The notes beneath the pieces are model-generated. The model had not been told where the DNA came from and did not search any database. It saw only the letters and a program-made list of their open reading frames with translations. A stretch of 64,000 bases of DNA from Klugiella xanthotipulae (GTDB lineage: Bacteria; Actinomycetota; Actinomycetes; Actinomycetales; Microbacteriaceae): the NCBI RefSeq assembly GCF_006716695.1, contig NZ_VFPN01000003.1, forward strand, positions 434,001-498,000, written 5' to 3'. How positions within the stretch are numbered: position 1 is the stretch's first letter; the number at the start of each line of letters is the position of its first letter. The position numbers and the translations under genes were made by a program. Shown here in pieces: positions 1 to 9,149 of the stretch.

Positions 1-1928
1 TCAACCACACTGAGATAGCCAAGTTCAGATAAAACCTCGGTGACTCGGTCAAAAACCGTTGCAACAGCTCCCGTACGGACACTAATCTGCCGGGAGAGTT
101 CGTCCGTTTTCTGGCGTAATTTCCACCAGCGCTCCGCCCATCGAGCGTGAGCCTCCCTCTCTGGGCACGAATGGCACGGGTGCTGTTTTAGTTGCTGGCG
201 GAGCCGGGTGACCTGTGCCGCACGCTCCTCCTGAGTGTAAGCCGAGGCCGCCGCACCCGTGAGGGGTTTACGTTCCCAACTCACAAGTTCGCGGCGGAGA
301 GCAGCATACTCGCGGAAGTCTCCCCGGTGGCAGGTCATCGATTTTTCGTAGCCGGCAAGCGATTCCTCGTATTGGCGCACCGAGCGGGCGAGTGAGACGA
401 CCGCCCTGTCTGCCTGAAACTGGGCAAAGGATGATTCTAAAATTTCACGGGTTCGCTCACGACCATACCGATCAATGAGATTGACAGCCATGTTGTAGGT
501 GGGGCGGAAACTGGAGTTCATGGGATAGCTTCGCCGTGAGGCGAGGGCAGCCGCTGAATGGGGGTCAAAGCTGTCCTGCCAGACGAGGACGGAGTGGCCT
601 TCACTATCAATGCCGCGGCGACCCGCTCTCCCCGTTAACTGTGTGTACTCCCCCGGCGTAATAGGCACACGCGATTCGCCGTTAAACTTTTCGAGTTTTT
701 CCAGGACAACGCTTCGTGCTGGCATATTAATGCCCAGTGCGAGAGTCTCCGTTGCAAATACGAGGGTGACCAGTCGCTTCTGGAAAAGTTCCTCAACGAT
801 TTCCTTGAAAGCAGGGAGGAGGCCCGCATGATGCGCGGCGACCCCACGCTCTAGACCGTTAAGCCAATCCCAGTAGCCGAGCGCAGCTAGGTCTTGGTCC
901 GATATATCTTGCGTACGCTGCTCAACTATGGCGCGAATCTGGTCACGCTCTTCGACGGTTGTCAAGCGAATCCCCTCACGCAACACCTGTTTTACCGCTT
1001 GGTCACAGCCCATCCGGCTGAAAATAAAAAAGATTGTCGGCAGGAGGTCTGCATCCCACAGCTCCTCGACGATCTCCGACCGTCGAGGAGCCGTTGCGGT
1101 GCGCTGGGCCGGACCTCGGGCGGTATTGTCTTGGCGGCGTTTACCGCGTGGATTTCCGGGGCGACGGCTAGACTCACTGTGCGCGAGACGGGCGAGTTCT
1201 GGATTCACCCTGGCGGAAGACTCCACCGCGTCTCCCCCGGAAGGATCAAAAAGCTCAATTAGCCCGGATCGAGTGACCACATGTTGGTCAAGTGGGACTG
1301 GACGATGTTCAGACACAATAACATCGGTGTTGCCACGAACGGTCTGTAGCCAGTCGCCAAACTCTTCTGCATTGGATACGGTGGCGCTCAGGGAGATCAT
1401 CGTTACGTGCGAGGGTAGGTGAATGATCACTTCTTCCCACACCGCCCCGCGAAAACGATCTGCCAGATAGTGTACTTCATCCAACACCACGCAACTCAGG
1501 TGTGTCAGGGCAGCAGAATCAGCGTAAATCATGTTGCGCAAGACCTCGGTGGTCATGACTACGATGCGGGCGCTCGAGTTAATGTTCGAGTCGCCGGTGA
1601 GAAGGCCAACATTCTCGTAGCCGTATTCCGTCACAAGCTCGTTGTACTTTTGGTTGCTGAGCGCTTTCATCGGTGCAGTATAGAAAACCTTATTGCTCTC
1701 CCCATTCATGGCGAGGTAGATTGCAAACTCAGCGACAACTGTCTTACCTGCACCTGTCGGTGCCGCCACAAGCACGCTATTGCCGTCCTCCACGCTTTCG
1801 CAGGCCGCGATCTGGAACGGGTCCAGAGCAAATTCGGAGGCCGCAGAAAAATCTCGCGTATGCGGGTGTCGTGCTCTGCTGCGTGAAGCCGCATAGCGTT
1901 CAGAGGGGCTTAGCTCCTGGTTATTCAC
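1..1928 (-). CDS. helY: HelY-like superfamily 2 DEAD/DEAH-box RNA helicase (3' end outside window)
   Basis: Large Ski2/Mtr4-like ATP-dependent helicase, cut by the left window edge; about 642 N-terminal codons are visible. The frame opens with GTG at 1928 (MNNQELSPSERY), overlapping the tatC stop as GTGA. Visible motifs: Walker A APTGAGKT around residues 55-63, DEVH at 150-153, SAT near 180, and TGRAGRRG (motif VI) near 430, followed by a long region rich in charged residues. A cysteine pair (CHSC) lies near residue 590. It is the last visible gene of a pafB-pafC-tatA-tatC-helY run, an order known from actinobacteria. Family proteins are about 900 residues, so roughly a third is missing. The helicase class is certain; the exact RNA substrate is unknown. 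Confidence 0.9.
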   Translation of the reverse strand, partial: MNNQELSPSERYAASRSRARHPHTRDFSAASEFALDPFQIAACESVEDGNSVLVAAPTGAGKTVVAEFAIYLAMNGESNKVFYTAPMKALSNQKYNELVTEYGYENVGLLTGDSNINSSARIVVMTTEVLRNMIYADSAALTHLSCVVLDEVHYLADRFRGAVWEEVIIHLPSHVTMISLSATVSNAEEFGDWLQTVRGNTDVIVSEHRPVPLDQHVVTRSGLIELFDPSGGDAVESSARVNPELARLAHSESSRRPGNPRGKRRQDNTARGPAQRTATAPRRSEIVEELWDADLLPTIFFIFSRMGCDQAVKQVLREGIRLTTVEERDQIRAIVEQRTQDISDQDLAALGYWDWLNGLERGVAAHHAGLLPAFKEIVEELFQKRLVTLVFATETLALGINMPARSVVLEKLEKFNGESRVPITPGEYTQLTGRAGRRGIDSEGHSVLVWQDSFDPHSAAALASRRSYPMNSSFRPTYNMAVNLIDRYGRERTREILESSFAQFQADRAVVSLARSVRQYEESLAGYEKSMTCHRGDFREYAALRRELVSWERKPLTGAAASAYTQEERAAQVTRLRQQLKQHPCHSCPEREAHARWAERWWKLRQKTDELSRQISVRTGAVATVFDRVTEVLSELGYLSVV

Positions 1929-2731
1929 AAAGCAAGGTTCTCGTATTCAGACAGGATTGCGTCCTGTTTCTTTTTTACTCGGCGGTCGTGAAGGTACGTT
2001 ATACCTGCGGAGAGAAAATACAGCACAACCATTGGAACGGCGAGGAAGAACATACTCATTACATCGGCAGCCGGCGTGGCAATGGCAGTAAACATGATGA
2101 TGATCAAGATAGCCATACGCCATGATTTTATGATCGACCTTGCAGACAGAATGCCCACAAAGTTGAGTAGCACGAGCAGCACCGGCACGACAAAGGCTAC
2201 CCCAACTACGACAACGAGCCGAAGGGCAAAATCGAAATAGGTTCGTGCGCTGATGAATGCAGCGTCCTCAGCTGGCGCAAAACTCGTCATCAGACGCACA
2301 ATGTTGGGGAGGACGTACCACCCGGCATAGCAGCCGGCAAAGAATAACGGAATAGCCGCGATCACAAAGAATACGCCATAGCGTTTTTCTTTACCAGTGA
2401 GACCTGGTGCAAGGAATGCCCAAATCTGATATAGCCACACAGGAGAAGACACGATGATTCCGATGACCAGCGAAATCTGCAGTTTCAGATCAAACGCGCT
2501 CGTGATATCGGTGTAGTTAATCTGAGCATCCCTGTTTTGGATGCGAGAAATATCAAGAATGGGCTGGCGAAGTTGCCCCCATACGAAATCAGACAGTAGC
2601 CACCCCACAACCATTCCAAGAATGACAGCTATAGCGATGCGAAAGAGTCTTTTCCGAAGCTCAACAAGGTGAGCTCCCAAAGACATTCGACCATCAGGGG
2701 ATTTCTTTTTACCCTTGGGTGATGAGGCCAC
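1925..2731 (-). CDS. tatC: Sec-independent protein translocase TatC
   Basis: Multi-span receptor of the twin-arginine translocase, which binds RR signal peptides and moves folded proteins across the membrane. The N-terminal cytoplasmic signature LVELRKRLF and the loop segment YQIWAFLAPGLTGKEKRY are typical of TatC, and about six hydrophobic segments follow, ending in a charged tail. I chose GTG 2731 (268 aa), 13 nt after the tatA stop. The frame is open to 2791, but that longer start would lie inside tatA; an ATG at 2686 (MSLGAHL) is a shorter option. The stop overlaps the helY start (GTGA), implying translational coupling. tatA lies directly upstream; no tatB is seen here. Confidence 0.93.
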   Translation of the reverse strand: MASSPKGKKKSPDGRMSLGAHLVELRKRLFRIAIAVILGMVVGWLLSDFVWGQLRQPILDISRIQNRDAQINYTDITSAFDLKLQISLVIGIIVSSPVWLYQIWAFLAPGLTGKEKRYGVFFVIAAIPLFFAGCYAGWYVLPNIVRLMTSFAPAEDAAFISARTYFDFALRLVVVVGVAFVVPVLLVLLNFVGILSARSIIKSWRMAILIIIMFTAIATPAADVMSMFFLAVPMVVLYFLSAGITYLHDRRVKKKQDAILSEYENLAL

Positions 2732-2744
2732 GGATGCTATCCGG

Positions 2745-2966
2745 TTACTGCTTGTTGGTAGTGTCAGTCTCGGTGCGCGAGCTGGGAGCATCCGAAGAAT
2801 CCGCGTCTAAATCTTCGGGCTTCTTGTCAGACTTGATCTCGTTGCGGAAGATTTTCATCGACTGTCCCATGCTGCGGGCAAGCCCGGGAAGCTTTGGCGC
2901 ACCAAAAAGTAGGAGGATTATCACAACAATGATCAGGGCATGCCATCCCGTGAGGCCTGCAAGCAT
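2745..2966 (-). CDS. tatA: Twin-arginine translocase pore subunit TatA
   Basis: Protein of 73 aa with one N-terminal membrane helix (residues about 7-21), the FG hinge (LLLFGAPKLPG), an amphipathic helix with basic residues (ARSMGQSMKIFRNEI) and an acidic, disordered tail. This is the TatA layout: the helix oligomerises to form or weaken the translocation site after TatC recruits substrate. It lies 13 nt upstream of the chosen tatC start and downstream of pafC with an 82-bp gap, so it may be read from the paf promoter or from its own. The length is at the short end of the family but complete. Confidence 0.95.
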   Translation of the reverse strand: MLAGLTGWHALIIVVIILLLFGAPKLPGLARSMGQSMKIFRNEIKSDKKPEDLDADSSDAPSSRTETDTTNKQ

Positions 2967-3048
2967 AGTGAGTCTCTTTTCTGAGTTATTTAAAAGTCAA
3001 GTACGAGTCTAACGCATGTGCCGCCCGCCACGGTTTGCGGCTGTGAGC

Positions 3049-4029
3049 TTACTGAGAACGATAGGACTCTAGGGCATCTGTGGCCCACCGTGCGACAGCT
3101 GCCCGGGCATCCGGTGGGTCAATAACAACGATGTCATCGGGTCGAGAACATACCAGACGAATGATACCAGCATAATTTGCGACGCGTATCAACGCGGTGC
3201 GGCGGACAGCATCCGCGTCCTCGTTGAGCGGGTACTCAGGTCGATAATCTTGGATCGCAGCGTTGCCCTCCCCCGTGACTGACAGGGTTACAACGATATC
3301 GGCTGAGGCTGATTCGAAGAGTAGGCCGTATGCTTCTGATTGATTACTGTGCTGCAGTATTGCGTGGTGGGTGATAGTTATATCGCTGATTCGGTCTAAG
3401 CGGAATACGCGAACCGCATCGCGAAGATAACACCAGCCGTTGAGGTGCCACGTGCCATCGGTTGAGTAGAGCTGCCAAGGATCAACCTGGCGGGAGTGAA
3501 CTGTGCCGCGTGCATCCCGATAGCGAAACTCTACCCGTCGAGACTCTGCGATAGCTTGATTGATGATGTCGGCAACGGGGCCGCCCGTTGGCGAGGAGAC
3601 AACGACACTCGGAGGGAGTTGATCGACTCCTCGGCTGAGTTTTTCCATCAGGGCCCCAAGATCTTCGCGGGCTGCGAAGCTCGGTGAGGCGGCTAGGTAC
3701 TGGAGACCCGCCAAGAGAGCGGCAGCCTCGGTACCTGAGAAACGAGGAACATCATCAATTCCCACGTAGTTGCGGAGGACGACCTCATCATGTTGCTCAA
3801 AGGCGTCCCAGTCGATATCGAACAGGTCTGAGTGCTGGTATGTGAGTGTGTCTCCAGGCACGCCAGCGCTCCCCAAAAAGGGAATAATATTGCGCACGTA
3901 CTGAGGACTTACGCCGAAGTCTCGGGCAATATCTGAAACTGTAACCGAACCTCGGTCGATCAGGTAGGGGACGACGCTCAGGAGGAAGGTGAGTTTATCC
4001 TGAGCAAGAAGGGGAATGGGCTTATTCAT
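3049..4029 (-). CDS. pafC: WYL-domain transcriptional regulator PafC
   Basis: Protein of 326 aa with an N-terminal winged-helix region (VTVSDIARDFGVSPQYVRNI, residues about 30-50) and a central WYL domain (RVEFRYRDARGT to FRLDRI, about 165-220) followed by a C-terminal extension. In mycobacteria PafB and PafC form a heterodimer that activates the LexA-independent DNA-damage response; that role is family knowledge. The start overlaps the pafB stop by 8 bp (ATGAATAA), which supports coupled synthesis of the pair. The WYL core reads WQLYS in one strand and WHLNG in another, so the consensus is partly diverged. Confidence 0.88.
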   Translation of the reverse strand: MNKPIPLLAQDKLTFLLSVVPYLIDRGSVTVSDIARDFGVSPQYVRNIIPFLGSAGVPGDTLTYQHSDLFDIDWDAFEQHDEVVLRNYVGIDDVPRFSGTEAAALLAGLQYLAASPSFAAREDLGALMEKLSRGVDQLPPSVVVSSPTGGPVADIINQAIAESRRVEFRYRDARGTVHSRQVDPWQLYSTDGTWHLNGWCYLRDAVRVFRLDRISDITITHHAILQHSNQSEAYGLLFESASADIVVTLSVTGEGNAAIQDYRPEYPLNEDADAVRRTALIRVANYAGIIRLVCSRPDDIVVIDPPDARAAVARWATDALESYRSQ

Positions 4030-5017
4030 TGCGAATCTTGGCCCTTTCGAGTCGGGCCTTGACGGCGCTCACGAGAGTGGGAGGTGAGACTACAGTAACT
4101 TCAGGCCCAAATCCTGCCAACTCGTCGGCGAATAGGTGACCATCGATAAAACCGGTGACATGCTGGTTTTCAACAGCGGCGGCGTGACCTCGGGGCCCCA
4201 GGCGGGCCTCGGCATCCGTCTCTGGTCGAATCGAAATGACAGCCACCTGCTCGGCAGCTAATTGCCGGAGTTCAGCAAGTGCACGTGCACCATAGTCTGC
4301 GCCGGGCTTGCGAACGGAGTCGTCAAGTCGAAGCGTCATGACGGGAGACACAATCCGGGCAAGCAGAAAAGTGCGGGGGGCATGAGCAGCAAAGTCATGG
4401 GAGTACAGATGCCAGCGCCCCTCGTAGCTCACCAGCGCGAGTGGCTCAACGCGGCGTGTGTTGGCTCGAGATTCTCCCGGTTTGCGGTAGTCAAACTCGG
4501 CACCTACCCCGGCCTGGATAGCGCGCATAAGCGGAGCAAACGACACCTCGCGTGTGTGTACGCGTGGAGAGTAGCCCACGAGTCCGCTCTCTGCTGATAT
4601 CCCCTGAGAACTCAGCTTCATCAATGATCGGCGTGACTCTGCTGAAAGAGACCCCTCTCGCCAAACAGTTGAGGCCAAAGCCAACAGAGCACGTTCACGG
4701 GAGGTGAAGGTCAGATCCTCTGGCGAGTTGTATCCGGACTTGACAATCCGGTATCGAGTTAGCTGCGTATTTCCGTTGGAATCTGGAGCATCAACCGCGT
4801 CAAGCGGGATGCCGAGTTCGCGCACGCTGTCTTTATCACGCTCAAACTGTCGCTCCAAGGTGGAGTTATCTTTTCCCACCGCATAGCGATCAGCATAGCC
4901 GTAGACAGAGGAAAGAATCTGCTGTTTCGTGAGTCCGATATCGCTCGCGATGAGAGCCAAAACAAGGCTGAACAGGCGTTTCTCTGAGGAAACTGGTTTG
5001 CGAGTGAATTCGGGCAC
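4022..5017 (-). CDS. pafB: WYL-domain transcriptional regulator PafB
   Basis: Protein of 331 aa. The N-terminal helix-turn-helix segment (LTKQQILSSVYGYADRY, residues about 29-45) is followed by a WYL domain at about 165-230 (FDYRKPG, WHLYSHDF, RTFLLARI). It pairs with PafC encoded directly downstream with an 8-bp overlap. The name comes from the proteasome accessory factor locus, yet no pup, dop, pafA or proteasome genes lie beside it here; the upstream neighbour is the FKBP gene 39 bp away. The known function of PafBC in DNA-damage regulation does not need the proteasome, so retention is understandable. Confidence 0.88.
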   Translation of the reverse strand: MPEFTRKPVSSEKRLFSLVLALIASDIGLTKQQILSSVYGYADRYAVGKDNSTLERQFERDKDSVRELGIPLDAVDAPDSNGNTQLTRYRIVKSGYNSPEDLTFTSRERALLALASTVWREGSLSAESRRSLMKLSSQGISAESGLVGYSPRVHTREVSFAPLMRAIQAGVGAEFDYRKPGESRANTRRVEPLALVSYEGRWHLYSHDFAAHAPRTFLLARIVSPVMTLRLDDSVRKPGADYGARALAELRQLAAEQVAVISIRPETDAEARLGPRGHAAAVENQHVTGFIDGHLFADELAGFGPEVTVVSPPTLVSAVKARLERAKIRNE

Positions 5018-5056
5018 GGATCCATTCTAGAGTGGTCAATCAGTGCTGCGCCGGAA

Positions 5057-6019
5057 CTAGCCTTGGGCGGGGTACGCCCCGAGGATATCCACCACATAAA
5101 TCATTGAATTCGGCCCGGGGGTAACGACAACGACCTGGTCTCCAGCCTTCTTGCCGGTCAGCCCGTCGATGTAGGGAAGTTCCGTTCCAGAAGCGAAATT
5201 ACCGGGGGTGCCATCCTCCCAGGTAGAAGAAATCACCGTTCGATTGTCCCAAGAGATGGCAAGCACCTGGAGGATGAGAGCGCTATCGGAGGCCACTACT
5301 TCCTGCTCATCTTCGGGAAGCGTACTCTGGATCCGGGTGGCAGAAAGAAGCGTATCTGGGGCCTTAACGCTGGGCACGGTCACACCGGGACGGCCATCCG
5401 GCGTGTTTGTTACAACCGGAAAACCATTGGGCAAGTCACGCGGTGAACCTGCGGCGCGCCCGAGGACACGGTCAACGATGTCCAACACAACAACGATTGT
5501 GGCGTTCTTGCCGAGTGTCGGCAGGAATTGCGCCGCCGCCTCATCGCCCAGAATCTGAGCAACCGGTGCGGTGAGGACGAGTCGTGATCCAATCGTTTGG
5601 CAACTCAGCCCGGAATACAGTGCCATCCCGGCACTTTCCGTCAGGAGCTGAGTTGCCGGAGTACCCCCCTCCTGGAAAGAGGTTCCCAGCTTTTCGCCTG
5701 TTGTTCCCTCGTACATTGAGTAGTCAAACAGCACAAGGTCGCCAGTCTCTACGGTGTCCCCCGTTCCCTTCGTGAGGACCGTGCGCTCAATTTCGGTTGA
5801 GCGCAGCGGCAGCGGGAATGTCGCCTGTGGCACCGTACCAGCCTCGGCGGAAACAGAAACACTATTGGAGAGATTGCCCGGTTGCGCCGCCACATCGCAA
5901 TCCGCGTTTGTCACCACACCGGATGTGGTACAGCCGGTCAGGGTAACGATCAGGGCAGCAACTGTAAAAACGGCTACGGGACGCACTAAAACTCGTTTCA
6001 TAAGGGACGGAGTGGGCAT
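5057..6019 (-). CDS. FKBP-type peptidyl-prolyl cis-trans isomerase lipoprotein
   Basis: Protein of 320 aa with a signal peptide and lipobox LTGC (Cys about residue 30), so it is probably anchored on the outer face of the membrane. Two FKBP-like regions follow: about 80-165 (GDTVETGDLVLFDYSMYEG) and about 205-318 (EDGTPGNFASGTELPYIDG, then AGDQVVVVTPG). The expected role is catalysing prolyl isomerisation in exported proteins. Several aromatic residues that line the FKBP active site are hard to place, so enzymatic activity is uncertain. ATG 6001 (MKRVLVRP) is an equally plausible start that removes six residues. FKBP genes next to pafBC are a recurring actinobacterial arrangement. Confidence 0.82.
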   Translation of the reverse strand: MPTPSLMKRVLVRPVAVFTVAALIVTLTGCTTSGVVTNADCDVAAQPGNLSNSVSVSAEAGTVPQATFPLPLRSTEIERTVLTKGTGDTVETGDLVLFDYSMYEGTTGEKLGTSFQEGGTPATQLLTESAGMALYSGLSCQTIGSRLVLTAPVAQILGDEAAAQFLPTLGKNATIVVVLDIVDRVLGRAAGSPRDLPNGFPVVTNTPDGRPGVTVPSVKAPDTLLSATRIQSTLPEDEQEVVASDSALILQVLAISWDNRTVISSTWEDGTPGNFASGTELPYIDGLTGKKAGDQVVVVTPGPNSMIYVVDILGAYPAQG

Positions 6020-6036
6020 TACGCTCAGGAAAAAGT

Positions 6037-7080
6037 CTAATGGACGGTGGGCAAGCTATCGTCATTGTCGCGGTTACGGAGTGCGCGCGACTGCTGGGCA
6101 CCCGCCTGAGCCTGGCGTAATTGCTTGCGCAGGCTTTTCACGCTTTTATCGCGGACGCCGAGTGCTCCGGGAGTCCAAGCTTCAACATCTTCCTCGGAGA
6201 AGTCGGACTTGGACGGGCGACGTTTGAGCTCAGGCAGGATAGTGTCCGGTGCCAGGCGTCGAGCGGTGATGAGGAATCCTGTGTGAGCGATCATCCGATG
6301 ATCCGGACGGACAGCGAGACCTTCAACATGCCACCCCCGAACCATTGTTTCGGAGGAGTCTGGATTGGTAAATTTACCGCTCGCTCTTAGCCCCTCGGCG
6401 ACGCGGGACAGCTGGGTTGCCGTTGCGACGTAGCAGAGGATAACTCCGCCCGGTTTCAGCACACGAGCCGTCTCGTCAACGCATTCCCAGGGTGCCAACA
6501 TGTCAAGTACTACGCGGTCAACTGAACCATCCGTGAACGTGGCGTGAAGTTCGTCCTGAAGGTCACCCACCGTGACGGACCAGTTATCAGGATCGTAACC
6601 CAGAAACGTGGCAATGTTTTCACGGGCAATATCGGCGAACTCGTCGCGGCGCTCGAAAGACGCAAGTCTACCGCTGGGGCCGATCGCCCGCAAAAGCCAG
6701 AGAGAGAGCGCCCCTGACCCAACACCCGCCTCGATCACAGTTGCACCGGGAAAAATATCAGCCTGAGTGATGATTTGTGCTGAGTCCTTCGGATAGATGA
6801 TGGCCGCACCGCGGGGCATGGACATCGCGAAATCAGTGAGGAGCGGCCGCAGAGCGAGATATTCCTCCCCAGCGCTGTTGGCCACAACCGAGCCGTCGGG
6901 GAGGCCGATGATATCGTCGTGCTTGATAACGCCTCGGTGGCTGTGAAACTCTTTACCGGAGCCAAGTGTGACTGTGTTTCGCCGATTTTTGGGCCCGGTG
7001 AGCTGCACTCTATCTCCCTCGCGGAAGGGGCCACTGAACGTACGCGGGGTATCGATGTGTTCAGGGCGGGACGTTGTCAC
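6037..7080 (-). CDS. trmI: tRNA (adenine-58-N1)-methyltransferase TrmI
   Basis: SAM-dependent enzyme that methylates A58 in the T-loop of tRNA. The 347-aa protein has the small N-terminal beta domain (FREGDRVQLTGPKNRR, GSGKEFHSHRG), the family motif SMPRGAAIIYPKDSAQI, and the SAM-binding loop VIEAGVGSGALSLWLL near residue 115. Downstream come VVLDMLAPWE and LKPGGVILCYVATATQ, typical of TrmI/GCD14. A lysine- and arginine-rich tail ends the protein. The start overlaps the HAD gene by 4 bp. In mycobacteria trmI (Rv2118c, from memory) lies beside the proteasome ATPase gene; that gene is not present here. Confidence 0.93.
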   Translation of the reverse strand: MTTSRPEHIDTPRTFSGPFREGDRVQLTGPKNRRNTVTLGSGKEFHSHRGVIKHDDIIGLPDGSVVANSAGEEYLALRPLLTDFAMSMPRGAAIIYPKDSAQIITQADIFPGATVIEAGVGSGALSLWLLRAIGPSGRLASFERRDEFADIARENIATFLGYDPDNWSVTVGDLQDELHATFTDGSVDRVVLDMLAPWECVDETARVLKPGGVILCYVATATQLSRVAEGLRASGKFTNPDSSETMVRGWHVEGLAVRPDHRMIAHTGFLITARRLAPDTILPELKRRPSKSDFSEEDVEAWTPGALGVRDKSVKSLRKQLRQAQAGAQQSRALRNRDNDDSLPTVH

Positions 7081-7775
7081 GCGGTGACCTCCTGGTTAGT
7101 GGTGTCGCGTCGTGCGACGGAAAATTCGTAGAAGATATCGGTAATCGTTCGGCCGACAAGCGTCTCCCAGAGGGCGTGATGGTCGGTGGCGTCGAGTGCC
7201 ATGAGATGTGGGATGCCAATCGCAACTCCACCCGATAAAAACGCTGAGCGTAATCCGGTTATTGAGTCCTCAAAAATCACACAGTGCTCAATCTCGACAC
7301 CCAGTTGCTGGGCAGCTATCTGATATGGGGCCGGATGGGGTTTCGGGTGAGGCACCTCATCACCGCTCACAACAAGACTAAACCCGTTATTAAAGGGCAG
7401 GAACTCCAGAATTCGGTTGGTGAGCGATCGAGTAGACATGGTGACGAGGGCGGTGGGGATGCCCACCTCATTCAGCTGGCTAAGAAGCTCCAACGCTCCC
7501 GGACGCCACGGCATATTATCGGGTTTTATGAGGCGTGCGACCTCGGCCGTCAAAAACTCCACAATACCGTCTTCGTCGAGTTCAACACCACAACTCTGAA
7601 TAAGGCGCGCGGCCTCCCAGAGGCCCATCCCGGTGAGTTGAGCGCGAACCTCCGGGCTGATGCCGGTGTTATGCAGTTCGGCAAGTCGATCCTCGGCCCG
7701 ATACCACAGCGGTTCGGTATCGACGAGTGTGCCGTCCATGTCCCACAGGACGGCGGCAGGAAGGAGAGTATTCAC
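7077..7775 (-). CDS. HAD-superfamily hydrolase (beta-phosphoglucomutase/phosphatase-like)
   Basis: Protein of 232 aa with the HAD motifs: nucleophile motif I LWDMDGTLVDTEP (residues about 10-22), motif II VTMSTRS (about 113), the lysine of KPHPAPYQ (about 145) and motif III VIFEDSITG (about 170). The helical cap inserted between motifs I and II makes it a subfamily I member like sugar-phosphate phosphatases; the substrate cannot be read from sequence. The start is GTG with a poor ribosome binding site. Its stop overlaps the trmI start by 4 bp, so the two are probably cotranslated. It follows mshC by 61 bp. Confidence 0.87.
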   Translation of the reverse strand: MNTLLPAAVLWDMDGTLVDTEPLWYRAEDRLAELHNTGISPEVRAQLTGMGLWEAARLIQSCGVELDEDGIVEFLTAEVARLIKPDNMPWRPGALELLSQLNEVGIPTALVTMSTRSLTNRILEFLPFNNGFSLVVSGDEVPHPKPHPAPYQIAAQQLGVEIEHCVIFEDSITGLRSAFLSGGVAIGIPHLMALDATDHHALWETLVGRTITDIFYEFSVARRDTTNQEVTA

Positions 7776-7836
7776 AACGACCGAGTCTAGTCATCATCTC
7801 GGGCTTGATGCGGAGGTTCGTTCGCTATCCGTTGGA

Positions 7837-9141
7837 CTATACAGCTGATTCAGCGCTCACGGCGAGACGAGTCGCGGCAGCAGCGGGCACCAGAGAAATG
7901 CCGAGAAGTGAGAGAATTGCTGCTTCAAGGAGCGCAGGGTCGTCCACTCCGGTGTGAGCAGCTTGATCGATAGTAGCGAGAGCAACGGGGGTATTCAGGT
8001 CGTGTGCAAGAGCCTTGCGCACCTGGGCTAGGACCTCGAGAGAGCTCATCGCTCCCTCTTTCTGTGGTGAGGGCTGGTCCACGAAGCTTGCACGCCACGT
8101 TGCCCAACGATCGGCTGCCGACGTCAGAGTCGCATCGGTCCATTCCCAGGCCGTGCGGTAGTGGTGGGCGGCGATGGCCAGCCGTATGATCGCCGGGTCA
8201 ATTCCCGCCGATCTTAGCGCCGAGACAAAGACGAGGTTTCCCCGAGATTTGCTCATCTTTTCACCCTCGTAGGCGACGAGACCAGCGTGGTTAAAAATCC
8301 TGGCTAGTGGCTTGTGATGGAGGGCAATCGCATGCCCCGCGCTAAAGTCATGGTGCGGAAAGATGAGGTCGGATCCCCCGCCTTGAACCGTGATGTTGCT
8401 ACCCAGGGCGTCAACGGCGATGACGGTGCACTCAATGTGCCAACCGGGTCGCCCCGCACCAACGGGGCTCTCCCATGACGGTTCATTGTCGCGTTGTGTC
8501 CTCCAGAGTAGAGGGTCAAGCGGGTTCCGCTTCCCTGCACGATCAGGATCTCCCCCACGTTCACGACTGAATTCAGCGAGCTGTACGAATTCATACGGTG
8601 TGGTGCTGCCCACCTGCCAGGGGGTTTTGCGGCCCGCCGCATCGGTATCAAAATATATATCCCCCTCGGATCCATGAGTAGGAACGCGATAGGCCAGGCC
8701 CGCCGACAGGAGGTCGGCTACGCCGAGAGCAATCCGGTTGATGCTTTCGGTCACTCCGATAAAGTATTCGGGAGGGATGACACCGAGCGCTGCCATATCT
8801 GTGCGGAAGAGGCTGATCTGCTCCGCTGCCAGATCGCGCCAGTCCGCACCGGTCGCGGTCGCACGCTCTAAGAGCGGGTCATCCACATCAGTAATATTTT
8901 GAGCGTAACGGGTTTCGACCCCCGCATCTCGCCATACTCGCTGGAGCAGATCATATGTGAGGTAGGTTGCCGCGTGACCGATGTGGGTGGCGTCATAGGG
9001 CGTGATTCCGCAGACATATACCGAGGCGATGCCGTCTGTTGGTGTTGCCTCTACCAGAGTTTGACTAGAGGTGTCGAACAGACGAGGGATAACTCCTCTG
9101 CCGGGGAGAGAAGGCACGGGGGGTGCGGTCCACGATTTCAT
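7837..9141 (-). CDS. mshC: L-cysteine:1D-myo-inositol 2-amino-2-deoxy-alpha-D-glucopyranoside ligase MshC
   Basis: ATP-dependent ligase of mycothiol synthesis that joins cysteine to GlcN-Ins; a cysteinyl-tRNA synthetase homologue. The 434-aa protein shows the class I synthetase signatures TPYDATHIGHAATYL (HIGH, residues about 48-60) and KMSKSRGN (about 290), zinc-ligand candidates VCGIT and HIECT, and an HHDFSAGHAIALH segment. It lacks the C-terminal anticodon-binding domain of true CysRS, and the opening MKSWTAPPVPSLPG is typical of MshC. Its presence marks the organism as an actinobacterium that uses mycothiol, in line with the nitroreductase-like protein at 36691-37293. Confidence 0.95.
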   Translation of the reverse strand: MKSWTAPPVPSLPGRGVIPRLFDTSSQTLVEATPTDGIASVYVCGITPYDATHIGHAATYLTYDLLQRVWRDAGVETRYAQNITDVDDPLLERATATGADWRDLAAEQISLFRTDMAALGVIPPEYFIGVTESINRIALGVADLLSAGLAYRVPTHGSEGDIYFDTDAAGRKTPWQVGSTTPYEFVQLAEFSRERGGDPDRAGKRNPLDPLLWRTQRDNEPSWESPVGAGRPGWHIECTVIAVDALGSNITVQGGGSDLIFPHHDFSAGHAIALHHKPLARIFNHAGLVAYEGEKMSKSRGNLVFVSALRSAGIDPAIIRLAIAAHHYRTAWEWTDATLTSAADRWATWRASFVDQPSPQKEGAMSSLEVLAQVRKALAHDLNTPVALATIDQAAHTGVDDPALLEAAILSLLGISLVPAAAATRLAVSAESAV

Positions 9142-9149
9142 GAGAGGTC

